NCBI GenBank assembly: GCA_020633125.1
Contig: JACKEH010000005.1
Location: 62,001-126,000 of the forward strand
DNA from: Sandaracinus sp.
GTDB lineage: Bacteria; Myxococcota_A; Polyangia; Polyangiales; Houyiibacteriaceae
Direction of reading: 5' to 3'
DNA: 64,000 nt
A model generated the notes under the pieces. The model saw only the letters and a list, made by a program, of their open reading frames with translations. It made no database searches and was not told the origin of the DNA. A program made the translations under genes and the position numbers. Shown here piece after piece: positions 24,271 to 32,442 of the stretch (position 1 is the stretch's first letter; every line of letters starts with the position of its first letter).

Positions 24271-25656
24271 TCACCGCCCTTCCAGCACCACCCGCAGCCC
24301 GCTCGGCTCGTTGTGCTCGAACGCGAGGCTCCAGCCGTGCCGCTCGGCCACCTCGCGTGCGATCGCGAGGCCGAGGCCGGTGCCCGAAGGGTGTCGGCTG
24401 CGTGCCTCCTGGCTTCGGAAACGCCGCTCTCCGAGCCGCGCGAGGTCGGCTTCGGCGACGCCGGGGCCGTCGTCGAGCACTTCGAGTCGGAAGCCTTCGC
24501 CCTCGGGCTCGAGCACGACCGCGACGTGGCCGCCGGGCTCACCGTAACGGATCGCGTTGTGGACGAGGTTCGAGAGCGCGCGCTCGACGAGCGTGAGGTC
24601 TGCTCGGACCATGAGTCGTTCCGGCGAGGCGTGGTTCAGCTCGATGCGTTTCTGCTTCGCGAGCGTGCGGTGGCGCTGCGCGACACGACCGACGAGGTCC
24701 GCGAGGTCGACCTCGACGTGCTCGATCGGGCGGTCGACGTCGTCGAGCTTCGCGGCGGCGCTGAGGTTCTGCAGCAGCGAGCCGAGGTAGTGCGCTTCGC
24801 CGAGCGCTTGGCCCGCGAGCTCGGCTTCCGCGCTCTTGGGCTCGCTGCGCGATTGCAGGGTGATCAGGTGATTCTGCAGGACGGTGAGCGGGATCATCAC
24901 GTCGTGCGTGGTGTTCGAAACGAAGCTCGTGAGCGCTTCGTCGCGTCGTCGCAGCGCGTCGACCTTCGCCGCGAGCTCCGTACGGTCCGCCGCGATCGCG
25001 CGTTGAAGCTCGGTCAGCTCGTCTTCCCCGTCGACGGGAATGGTCACGCCTTCGCCGGCACGCGCGCGCCGCACCGCGTCCGTGAGGCGACGTACGCGAC
25101 GTACGAGCGGGCCCGCGGCCAGCACGGCCAAGAGCACCGTGAACGCCGAGACCGCCAACGCCGGCGCGAGCGTGAACGCGAGGCCCGGGCCGTCCACGGG
25201 ACGCGCGGTGGCGACGAACGCGCAGGGCCCTTCGTCCGCGACGCGCGCGACGACGAGGAGTTGATCGCGCGGTCGTGTTCCGGGCACCGGACCCCACGCC
25301 ACGTCGTCCCCGGCTTCGAGCGCACGACGAATGCGCGGCGAGAGCACGGGGGCCTCGGGCCTCTGCGGACCAAACGACGCGTCGTAGACGAAGATGCCCG
25401 CGGGGCCGCGTGCGCGACGTGCACGGGCCCTCGCGCGGGCGGGGCGTCGCGCGCGCGGGCCGTCGAGGTTGGGCCACGTGCTCGGGCTCGCTTCGCAACG
25501 GTCGTGTTGGAAGCCGTCCAAGCGCCCCGCGATCGCTTCGCCCGTCGCGAGCGCGACGTTCCGACGCACGAGCAGGCCCTGCAGGAAGGCGAGCCCGATC
25601 GCGAAAGGAACGACCGCGACCACGAGCAGGACGGCGAGCCGGAGGCGCAGGCGCAT
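24271..25656 (-). CDS. Sensor histidine kinase
   Basis: A 461-residue membrane kinase, second gene of a two-component pair; its ATG overlaps the regulator's stop as TGATG. Two membrane spans (~residues 9-28 and ~160-182) flank a periplasmic sensor of about 130 residues that is Arg/Pro-rich at first. A HAMP-like linker (RRVRRLTDAVRRARAGEG) leads to the H-box with the phosphoacceptor His251 in SNTTHDVMIPLTVL. The ATPase domain has the N-box (SNLVHNAIRYGEPGG), G1 (DDGPGVA) and G2 (GTGLGLAIA). H-D-V-M-I-P is a slight departure from the usual H-E/D-L-R-T-P. The last codons abut the GCGAAGCGC array. Confidence 0.95.
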   Translation of the reverse strand: MRLRLRLAVLLVVAVVPFAIGLAFLQGLLVRRNVALATGEAIAGRLDGFQHDRCEASPSTWPNLDGPRARRPARARARARRARGPAGIFVYDASFGPQRPEAPVLSPRIRRALEAGDDVAWGPVPGTRPRDQLLVVARVADEGPCAFVATARPVDGPGLAFTLAPALAVSAFTVLLAVLAAGPLVRRVRRLTDAVRRARAGEGVTIPVDGEDELTELQRAIAADRTELAAKVDALRRRDEALTSFVSNTTHDVMIPLTVLQNHLITLQSRSEPKSAEAELAGQALGEAHYLGSLLQNLSAAAKLDDVDRPIEHVEVDLADLVGRVAQRHRTLAKQKRIELNHASPERLMVRADLTLVERALSNLVHNAIRYGEPGGHVAVVLEPEGEGFRLEVLDDGPGVAEADLARLGERRFRSQEARSRHPSGTGLGLAIAREVAERHGWSLAFEHNEPSGLRVVLEGR

Positions 25657-26348
25657 CAGCCGTCTTCCGAGGGCGCGTCGGCCACGAGCTTGTAGCCGAT
25701 GCCCCAGACCGTCTGGAGCTGGCCGCCGGCGGGGCCGAGCTTCTTGCGCACCCGCGAGACGTGCACGTCGAGGGTGCGCTCGCTTCCGGCTTTGTCGGGA
25801 TCGAGGCAGGCGTCGACCAACGCGCGTCGCGAGAGGGCCGAGCCGGGCCGCTTGGCGAGCGTGACGAGGATGTCGAGCTCGACCTTCGTCAGCTCGGGAG
25901 CCGGCGCGCCGTCGACGCGGACCTCGCGACCCTCGACGTCGATCTCGAGGCGCCCCAGGCGAAGCGGTCCCTCGCCGCGACGCAAGTCGGGTCGGCGCAA
26001 GCGCGCGTTGATGCGCGCGAGGAGCTCGTCGGGGAAGAAGGGTTTGGTGACGTAGTCGTCGGCGCCGAGCTTGAGCGCGCGGACCTTGTCGTTCGTGTCT
26101 TGGCGGGCCGAGAGGATGAGCACTGGGACCTCGTGCTCGGCCGCGCGCCACCGCTTGAGCAGATCGAGGCCGTAGGTGCCCGGCAGCATCAGGTCGAGGA
26201 CGATCAGCGCGAAGTCCGTGACGTCGACCTTCGACGCGCGGTCGCCGTCGCGCAGCCACATCACTTCGAAGCCGTCCCCGCGAAGGATTCCTTCGACCTG
26301 GGCCCCGAGGGCGTCGTCGTCTTCCACGAGGAGGATGCGCGTGGTCAT
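25656..26348 (-). CDS. OmpR-type response regulator
   Basis: A 230-residue DNA-binding regulator. The receiver domain has the acidic pair EDD (residues 9-11), phosphoacceptor Asp52 (IVLDLMLPG), a Ser in LILSARQD and Lys102 in DDYVTKPF. The C-terminal half is a winged helix of the OmpR/PhoB class (ELTKVELDILVTLAKRPGSALSR ... DVHVSRVRKKL ... VWGIGYKL, parts shown). It is co-transcribed with the kinase downstream. The LTxxQ gene 134 nt upstream on the same strand is a plausible target, as Spy/CpxP genes often answer to envelope-stress two-component systems. Confidence 0.95.
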   Translation of the reverse strand: MTTRILLVEDDDALGAQVEGILRGDGFEVMWLRDGDRASKVDVTDFALIVLDLMLPGTYGLDLLKRWRAAEHEVPVLILSARQDTNDKVRALKLGADDYVTKPFFPDELLARINARLRRPDLRRGEGPLRLGRLEIDVEGREVRVDGAPAPELTKVELDILVTLAKRPGSALSRRALVDACLDPDKAGSERTLDVHVSRVRKKLGPAGGQLQTVWGIGYKLVADAPSEDG

Positions 26349-26446
26349 GGCGTCGGAGGGTACGGGAAGAGGGGAGGGAGGCGAGGCCAACAAGTGCGTG
26401 GCGTCCGCCTTCGGATGCGGGAGTGCTCTCGCGCAGCCGAAGGCGA

Positions 26447-26475
26447 ACGCCCCGCCCGGTGTCGGGACGGGGCGT
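26447..26475 (-). terminator. Terminator-like hairpin after the LTxxQ gene
   Basis: ACGCCCCG pairs with CGGGGCGT, with an inner CCCG/CGGG, starting 7 nt beyond the stop codon at 26482. It lies between the LTxxQ gene and the response regulator gene, so the regulator pair may have its own promoter at 26349-26446. Confidence 0.6.
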
Positions 26476-26481
26476 CGTGGC

Positions 26482-27180
26482 TCAGGCCTTCTGCGGACCG
26501 CGGCCCCGACCCTGGCCGGCGTTGCCGCGACCTTCGCCGCGCGGGCCTCGGCCGTGGCGACCGTGGCGGCCTTCGCGGCGCTCGCGCATCTGCGCGGCCT
26601 GGGCGCGTTGCTCGGCGTCGAGCACGGCGTCGATCTGCGTCTTGGTCTGCTCACGAAGCGCCTGGTGCTCTTCGCGATGCTCGGGTCCTCGACCGAGCGC
26701 TTCGTGGCGCGCGCGGGTCTGCTCGAGGATGCGGCGAATCTGCGTGACCTGGTTCGGGCGCAGCGAGAGGCGCTCGGTCATGTGCTCCAGGCGACGGGTG
26801 ACGCGCTGCTGCTGGCGCTCGCTTCGGAGCGCCTGCGCACGTTGGCGCTGTTGCGGCGTGAGGATGGCGTCGATGCGCGTGCGCATCGCTTCGTGCTCCT
26901 GCTGGCGTGCCTCCCGGTTCTGCTCGCGACGCGCGCGGGCGTCGGTGAAGAGCTGGCGGAGTTGCTGGACCTGCGCGGGCGTGAGCGAGAGCTCCTCCTG
27001 CATGTGCTGCAGGCGGGCCTCCGGGTCGTGGCCCCGGCGTCCGTGGCGACCTTGGTGGCCGTTCGCCCGCGGGCCGCGTTGGGCGACCGAGGCGTCGGAC
27101 GAGGGCATGCCTCCGTCCTGGGCGAACACGGGGACGGCGGAGACGATCGAGAGCGCGGCGGCGAGGGTGAGGTGCTTCAT
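26482..27180 (-). CDS. Periplasmic LTxxQ (Spy/CpxP-like) protein with duplicated motif
   Basis: A 232-residue exported protein with a Sec signal (MKHLTLAAALSIVSAVPVFA). The mature part is helical and rich in Gln, Arg, Glu and His. LTxxQ motifs occur at LSLTPAQVQQL and DAILTPQQRQRAQAL, and a second, diverged pair follows (LSLRPNQVTQI, DAVLDAEQRAQAAQM), so the ~60-residue module has been duplicated. The C-terminus is a Gly/Arg/His-rich tail (REGRHGRHGRGPRGEGRG). Spy/CpxP proteins are periplasmic chaperones or stress sensors, some metal-responsive. It is just upstream of the two-component pair and is probably functionally linked to it. Confidence 0.85.
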   Translation of the reverse strand: MKHLTLAAALSIVSAVPVFAQDGGMPSSDASVAQRGPRANGHQGRHGRRGHDPEARLQHMQEELSLTPAQVQQLRQLFTDARARREQNREARQQEHEAMRTRIDAILTPQQRQRAQALRSERQQQRVTRRLEHMTERLSLRPNQVTQIRRILEQTRARHEALGRGPEHREEHQALREQTKTQIDAVLDAEQRAQAAQMRERREGRHGRHGRGPRGEGRGNAGQGRGRGPQKA

Positions 27181-27292
27181 GGCGACTTCCTTTCGAGGCC
27201 CGATGCGTGTCGGCCTCGTGCATTGGAACGCATCACCTCTGAAGGGCTCCTTAAGCCCGAAGGCCCATCGACGTTTTTCTTCGCGACCGGGG

Positions 27293-28264
27293 TCAACGCG
27301 CGTCGGCGAGGGCACGGTCCACCTCGCGTAGATGCCGCTGCGCGAGCTCGCGCCAGGGGTCGTCTTCGGGCGCGAGCGCCAAGTAGCGCCGCCAGCTTCG
27401 GCGCGCTTCCACCCACGCGCTCGCACGCTCGTCTCGGGGCGCGTGCTCGGCCTGCGCGAGGTGACCCAGCGCCTCGTACCAATGAATCTCGGAGGGCGGC
27501 TCGAAGAACACGCCGTCCTCGCGGAGCACGTCCATCGAGCCACCCATCACGCTGCGTGCACGCCACGCGTGCTCGAGCGACGCGGTGTGCTCTCCGAGGC
27601 GGTCGAGCGCGACGGCGGCGCCGAAGAGCGCGAGCGAGAGCGCCTGCGCGCTGCGTCCCGAGGTGTCGCGCTCGGCGAGCTCGATCGCGCGTGCATATTC
27701 GACCGCGGCGCGCTCGAGGCGGCCGGCCATCATGTGCACTTCGGCGAGGTTCGCGTGGGTGGTGGCGGCGAAGCCGGGATCGAGCACCGCGACCAACGCG
27801 CGCTCGTACTCCTCCACGGCGCGATCGAAACGCCGAGCCTTGGTGAAGAGGATGCCGAGCTCGAAGCCGACCTCGTCCGCGGCGTAGTCGGCGTCCAACG
27901 CGCGCAACGCTTCCCAGAACGCGATCGCCTCTTCGTCGTGGCTCTCGAGCCGCCCACTCGGCGTCGGACGCGACCAGCGCGTGGTGGCGTGGGCCAAGAG
28001 ATGAAGCGCTTCGGGATCTCGTGGTGCGAGCGCGTGGGCGCGTCGAAAACGTTCGATGGCGCCTTCGAGGTGGGCGGCGCGGAGGTAGGGATCGGGCGTC
28101 TCGGCAGCCTCGAGCAAGAGCCGCTGGCCGTGGCGCACGAGCTCGCGCGAGCGTTGCCAACCGGGCTCGCGGACCTCGCGCCAGAAGCTCGCGGTGGTCT
28201 CGAGCCCCTCTTGGGCGTGGGCCGGCGCGGCGATCAAGAGAAGCAGAGCGAGCCCGCGCTTCAC
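27293..28264 (-). CDS. Secreted TPR-repeat protein
   Basis: A 323-residue protein starting at GTG 28264, overlapping the stop of the preceding gene as GTGA. A Sec signal (KRGLALLLLIAAPAHA) is followed by SFWREVREPGWQRSREL and then TPR-type helix pairs (for example EGAIERFRRAHALAPRDPEALHLL, AVEEYERALVAVLDPGF, ERAAVEYARAIELAERD, each given in part). TPR proteins mediate protein contacts; this one should work in the periplasm. Its N-terminus (FWREVREPGW) resembles that of the upstream Tat-exported TPR protein (FWDEVKTPGL), so the two are probably duplicates acting together. Confidence 0.8.
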   Translation of the reverse strand: MKRGLALLLLIAAPAHAQEGLETTASFWREVREPGWQRSRELVRHGQRLLLEAAETPDPYLRAAHLEGAIERFRRAHALAPRDPEALHLLAHATTRWSRPTPSGRLESHDEEAIAFWEALRALDADYAADEVGFELGILFTKARRFDRAVEEYERALVAVLDPGFAATTHANLAEVHMMAGRLERAAVEYARAIELAERDTSGRSAQALSLALFGAAVALDRLGEHTASLEHAWRARSVMGGSMDVLREDGVFFEPPSEIHWYEALGHLAQAEHAPRDERASAWVEARRSWRRYLALAPEDDPWRELAQRHLREVDRALADAR

Positions 28265-29070
28265 GGCCCGAGCCTCCGGCGTGCGTCTTCGGCCCATGCG
28301 CCGTCGCGGGAGGCCGCGGTCCACGCGGTGCGGGCGCCGGCGGCGTCGCCGAGCGCCTCGAGAACGACCGCGCGTCGCGCCGCGCGCTCCGGCTCGGGCA
28401 CCTCGAGGCCGAGCAGAAGCGCGTCGAGCCGACCGAGCGCGGCGATCCGGCGTGCGAGCTCGCGCCACTCGAGGTCGTCGTCGCGACCTCGCACGAGCAC
28501 GAGGGCGAGGCCGAGGCTGGCGCGGGGATCGTGGGGTGAGTCGCGCAAGGCCTCGCGGTAGGCACGCTCGGCGTCCTCGAGACGCTCGGGACCGAGCACC
28601 GAGAGCGCGTCTCCGTAGAGCCCGTAGAGCCCGTGGCGGGCTTGGCCCGAACGCGCGCGCGCCAAAACCCGCCCGAGGACCTCGGCGGCTTCCGCGTGGC
28701 TTCCGGCGCGCGCGAGCAGCTCTCCAGCGCGTGCGCCCTCGGCCGGCTCGTCCAGCGCGGCGGGGTCGAGGCGGCGTGCGTGCAGGAGGTCGTCGCGCGC
28801 GGCGTCGAGCTCGCCCGCCTCGCCGGCGGCCAAACCGCGGACCAGCCATCCTTCCGCACGCTCGGGCAGACGCCGAATCGCCGCGGACGCGGCTTCGCGG
28901 GCTTGGGCGAGGCGGCGGGCACGCAGGGCCGCGCGTGCTCGGGTCATGTCCTGCCGCCAGAGGCGCAGGCCCGGGGTCTTCACCTCGTCCCAGAACTCGG
29001 AGGCATGCGCGCGACCACCCCCGAGGAGGGCGAGGCTGGTGAGCCCCAGGAAGCTCCGACGCGAAAGCAC
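28261..29070 (-). CDS. Tat-exported TPR-repeat protein
   Basis: A 269-residue protein; the GTG at 29070 is chosen because it places a twin-arginine signal at the start (LSRRSFLGLTSLALLGGG, cleavage after AHA). The mature part begins SEFWDEVKTPGLRLW and continues with degenerate TPR helices rich in Ala, Arg and Leu (for example ARAALRARRLAQAREAASAAIRRL, part shown). Twin-arginine export suggests folding before export or a tight partner, although no cofactor motif is seen. It is coupled to the Sec-exported TPR gene downstream by a GTGA overlap. The 169 nt to the vWA gene is a divergent promoter region. Confidence 0.78.
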   Translation of the reverse strand: MLSRRSFLGLTSLALLGGGRAHASEFWDEVKTPGLRLWRQDMTRARAALRARRLAQAREAASAAIRRLPERAEGWLVRGLAAGEAGELDAARDDLLHARRLDPAALDEPAEGARAGELLARAGSHAEAAEVLGRVLARARSGQARHGLYGLYGDALSVLGPERLEDAERAYREALRDSPHDPRASLGLALVLVRGRDDDLEWRELARRIAALGRLDALLLGLEVPEPERAARRAVVLEALGDAAGARTAWTAASRDGAWAEDARRRLGP

Positions 29071-29239
29071 GTGCGCATCGTAGTCCCGTGGAACCGCGAT
29101 TTCCTTCGAAAGTCGCGGCTTCGGGGATTCTCCGCACGCGCGTTCGCGCCTCCTCCGAGGCTGCGAAGAAAATTCGTCCCGGGGGTGTAAGCGAACGCGA
29201 GGGACCCCGTTCTCCCCTCGAATCACGGAGGACGACCCC

Positions 29240-30724
29240 ATGCCCAGCTCAGCTCCCGCCCGACCCAAGCCTTCCCGTCTCGCCACCCGCGCGGGCGCCC
29301 TCGCCGTGCTGCTCGCGCTCGGCTGCGCCGGGTCCTCGGCTTCGCCCGAGCACGCCGGAAGCGTCGTCGTCCAGGAGGGCCACTACGCCCCGACGACCAC
29401 GGGCGCGTCGGGTGGAACCTTCGTCGCCCGAGAGACCGCATCCGCCGACTACGGCGGGGCCTCCGAAGAGGCGGGGTACGGCGGCGCGGACATGGCGGCG
29501 CCTCGTGCAGAGGCGGCCCCGGCGATGCCCGGTGCGAGCGCTTCGGCGCCGTCGGCACCGAGCCCCGCCAGCACGAGCGCGACGATCACGACGACCACGA
29601 CCGTCGAGGTCACGGTGGACTCGCTCCGCGTCGACGAGCCGCCGCCCCGCATGGTGCAGGAACAAGCGGCGCCCGCGCGGCTGCTGACCGCCGCGACCGT
29701 CGGCGACCACGACCGCCGCGGCAACTACCTCGAGTACCTCTCGCGTCACGGCTTCGAAGCGCAGCGCCTCGGCCTCGACATGACGCGCCGCGTTCGGTTC
29801 CGGATCGAGGACGGCCAGGGGCAGCCGGTGCGTGACGCGCGCATTCGTCTGCGCACCCAGTGGGGCGACGTCCAGGCGCGCACGCGCGCCGACGGTCGCT
29901 GGGACTTCTTCCCCGGCGTGGACGCGCCGAACGCGAGCGGTCCGGCGAGCCTGATCGTCGAAGCGGGTGGCCGCACCGCGGAGCTTCGCGTCGACGTGCC
30001 GACCCGTGGCGACGGACAAGACGTCGTGGTGCGCATGCCCGGCGTCCAAGCGCGCCACGCTCGCGCGCTCGACCTCGCGTTCCTCATCGACGTCACGGGC
30101 TCGATGGAAGACGAGCTTCGTTACGTGAACCGCGAGCTCACCGACATCGTCACGCGTGTACGCGCCGAGTCGCCCGAGACGCTGATTCGCGTGGGCGCCG
30201 TCTTCTACCGCGATCGCTCGGACTCGGTGCCGCTGCAGCGCATCGCCTTCACGCCCGACGTGCGTGGCTTCGTGCACGCGATGCAGACGGTGCACGCGAG
30301 CGGCGGCGGCGACTACCCGGAGGATCTCGACGCGGGCCTCGACACCGCGGTGCACGGCCTCGATTGGTCGCAGGACGACTCGGTGAAGGTGCTCGTGGTC
30401 GTCGCCGACGCGCCGCCCCAGCGCTACGGCGGGTTCACCTACCTGCAGGCGATGCGCGAGTCGTCGCAGCGTGGCATTCGCATCCTCCCCGTCGCGGCGA
30501 GCGGCGCGGACCGCGAGGTCGAGTTCCTCTTCCGCGCGATGGGCACGTACACCGCTGCGCCCTACGTCTACCTCACGGACGACAGCGGGATCGGCGCGCC
30601 GCATATGGAGGCCGACACGGACCGCGTCGCGGTGGAGTACTTCCACGACGCGCTGACCCGTCTGCTCGTCGAAGACCTTCGCGGTCGCGGCATGCACGAG
30701 CCGGGGATGTTCGGCGAAGGCTGA
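29240..30724 (+). CDS. von Willebrand factor A domain lipoprotein
   Basis: A 494-residue protein with GGAGG 8 nt before the ATG at 29240. A long lipoprotein signal ends LLALGCAG. A low-complexity region follows (Ala, Ser, Thr, Gly, Pro; ~residues 35-140). Next comes a carboxypeptidase-regulatory-like beta domain (~175-260: RVRFRIEDGQGQPVRDARIRLR). The vWA domain (~270-490) has the metal-ion site DVTGSMEDE at ~283-291, a D-x-T-x-S form, with a later VVVADAPP. The vWA fold binds protein partners through a divalent metal. The protein is probably outer-membrane-anchored. A strong hairpin follows at 30761. Confidence 0.88.
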   Translation: MPSSAPARPKPSRLATRAGALAVLLALGCAGSSASPEHAGSVVVQEGHYAPTTTGASGGTFVARETASADYGGASEEAGYGGADMAAPRAEAAPAMPGASASAPSAPSPASTSATITTTTTVEVTVDSLRVDEPPPRMVQEQAAPARLLTAATVGDHDRRGNYLEYLSRHGFEAQRLGLDMTRRVRFRIEDGQGQPVRDARIRLRTQWGDVQARTRADGRWDFFPGVDAPNASGPASLIVEAGGRTAELRVDVPTRGDGQDVVVRMPGVQARHARALDLAFLIDVTGSMEDELRYVNRELTDIVTRVRAESPETLIRVGAVFYRDRSDSVPLQRIAFTPDVRGFVHAMQTVHASGGGDYPEDLDAGLDTAVHGLDWSQDDSVKVLVVVADAPPQRYGGFTYLQAMRESSQRGIRILPVAASGADREVEFLFRAMGTYTAAPYVYLTDDSGIGAPHMEADTDRVAVEYFHDALTRLLVEDLRGRGMHEPGMFGEG

Positions 30725-30760
30725 ACGACACACGTTCGAACGCACGAAAGGCGCGCCCGA

Positions 30761-30914
30761 GAGCGCCCACCACTTGCACGGATCGAATCCGTGCAAGTGG
30801 TGGGCGCTCGGTGGTGGGAGGGGGCCCCAATCCGGCTTTGCCGGTTGGGGGAGGGAGCGCGCCGCTCCCTCGAGAAGAGAGAAGAGCATGAATCAGTGCA
30901 ACTGATTCGTGCTC
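30761..30914. repeat. Four-hairpin extragenic element, copy A
   Basis: Four hairpins in a row: a perfect 23-bp stem with 3-nt loop (30761-30809), CCCCAA-T-CCGG with CCGG-TTGGGG (30825-30850), GAGGGAGCG with CGCTCCCTC (30851-30871), and a 14-bp stem (30884-30914). It lies between the converging vWA and HEAT genes and ends 41 nt from the HEAT gene stop. The same series recurs at 48994-49149. The first hairpin could also terminate the vWA transcript. Confidence 0.85.
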
Positions 30915-30955
30915 TGGGAGGGCGCGTCTTTCGGCTTTCCGTCTTCGTTCGGAGC

Positions 30956-32350
30956 TCAGGTCGAGCGCGACTGCCACCAGCGGAGGAACTTCGCTTGGGC
31001 GTCGACGAAGGAGGTGCGCGGGGCGTCTTCGGTCAGGCCGAAGTCGTGGCCCGAGACGCGGCGCAGCTCTTGAAGCGCCATGCGGCGAAGCTCGGGGCGA
31101 CGATCCGCGAGCGCGTCGACCAACCAATCGAAGCGGTGGCGGCGGCCCTGCGACTTCGCCCAGCGGCGCCACGTGATGCGCATCGAGCCGAGGTCGTGGC
31201 AGGTGAGGCGGCGAAGGCCGTCGTGCGCGGCGCGCGCGATGGTGCGGTCGTCGTCGCCGAGCAGCTCGACCAAGACGTCGAGAGCGAGCGCGTCGCCGAG
31301 GTCGCCGAGCGCCTCGATGCTGCGGACGCGCCAGACCTGCTGCACCGTCGTGGTCGACGCCGTGCGGCGAAGGCCTTCGAGGATGTGCGGGTAGGTCGGC
31401 GAGGCGCGCAGGGCGTCGACGCCACCGAGCGCGGCGCGGCGAACACCCGGGTCGGCGTCGAGCAGGAGCTGCGCGACGGCGGCGAGCAGCTCGGGGCGAC
31501 CCAGCTCGGTCGCGACGAGCGTCGCGTGAAAACGAACGTCCGGGCTCGCGTGCACGAGCAGCTCTTCGACGTGGGGCGCCGCGACGTCGCCGAGCATGGC
31601 GAGGGCCGCGCCGAGGGGCGACGACTCCGAAGCCCGCGGCAGGCGGCGGTAGGGCATCTTCCGATCGAACCAGACCGGACCGGGGAAGTGGCGGACGAGC
31701 TCTGGGAGCAGCCGCGCGGCCTCGCGCTCGAGGCGCGGCCGAAGGCGTTCGACGTCGCCGGGCGACGAGCGGCAGAGCTCGAGCAGCAACGTGGCGATCG
31801 GGTCCACGGTCGGCGGCGCTTCCGGCGCGAGCGACGGGCTGTGGAGCGCGTCGAGGTCGGTGCGTACCCGGTCGACCCGCGGCGGGATCGGCGTGCTCAC
31901 ACGCGCACGTGGTGCCGGCTCGCTGGGCACCTTCGACGTGCGGAAGGTTTCGTCGCTGGGAGGCCTCGAGACTCGTGCGGCCTGATCGCTGGGCGCCCGC
32001 GGCGTCGAAGGCGACGCGACGCGACGCGTCTCTTCGCTCGTCGCGCGGGGAGGAACGCTCGGCGCACGCTCGGCCGCCGGGGTGCTCCGAGGCGGCACGC
32101 TCGGCGGCCGCGTCGAGCGGGGCGTCACGGGCGCGAAGTCGAAACGCTCGATGCGCTCCACGACCTCTTCCACCGGGGCGCCCAGCTTGGGCATCCGGGG
32201 CGGCGGCGGGAGCGCGGGCTCGGAGGTCCGACCCTCGACGCGCGGGTCGGCGGGAGGGGCGCTCGAGGGGCGGCTGCGAACGATGTCGCTCGGGGCGTTT
32301 CGCACCACGTAGGTGCTTCCCGACACGGATCGCTTCTTCTCGGCCGCCAT
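30956..32350 (-). CDS. HEAT-repeat protein with long disordered N-terminus
   Basis: A 464-residue cytoplasmic protein starting at ATG 32350. The first ~185 residues are Pro, Ser, Arg and Thr-rich and probably disordered (PPSVPPRSTPAAERAPSVPP and similar). The C-terminal ~270 residues are HEAT/armadillo-like helix pairs: SPLGAALAMLGDVAAPHVEELL, SPDVRFHATLVATELGRPELL, DPGVRRAALGGVDALR, and an end region with RRPELRRMALQELRRVSG and KFLRWWQSRS. These repeats form a curved binding scaffold. Similar proteins are frequent in Myxococcota; the partner is unknown. There is no signal peptide. Confidence 0.8.
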   Translation of the reverse strand: MAAEKKRSVSGSTYVVRNAPSDIVRSRPSSAPPADPRVEGRTSEPALPPPPRMPKLGAPVEEVVERIERFDFAPVTPRSTRPPSVPPRSTPAAERAPSVPPRATSEETRRVASPSTPRAPSDQAARVSRPPSDETFRTSKVPSEPAPRARVSTPIPPRVDRVRTDLDALHSPSLAPEAPPTVDPIATLLLELCRSSPGDVERLRPRLEREAARLLPELVRHFPGPVWFDRKMPYRRLPRASESSPLGAALAMLGDVAAPHVEELLVHASPDVRFHATLVATELGRPELLAAVAQLLLDADPGVRRAALGGVDALRASPTYPHILEGLRRTASTTTVQQVWRVRSIEALGDLGDALALDVLVELLGDDDRTIARAAHDGLRRLTCHDLGSMRITWRRWAKSQGRRHRFDWLVDALADRRPELRRMALQELRRVSGHDFGLTEDAPRTSFVDAQAKFLRWWQSRST

Positions 32351-32442
32351 CTCGGAGGGACGGTGTAGCACGGACCGCGTGTCGCGGTATTCCCGACTTG
32401 ACCCTCGGGCACGGATCTGGTGGGCCGCGCCTGGCTCTCCGT

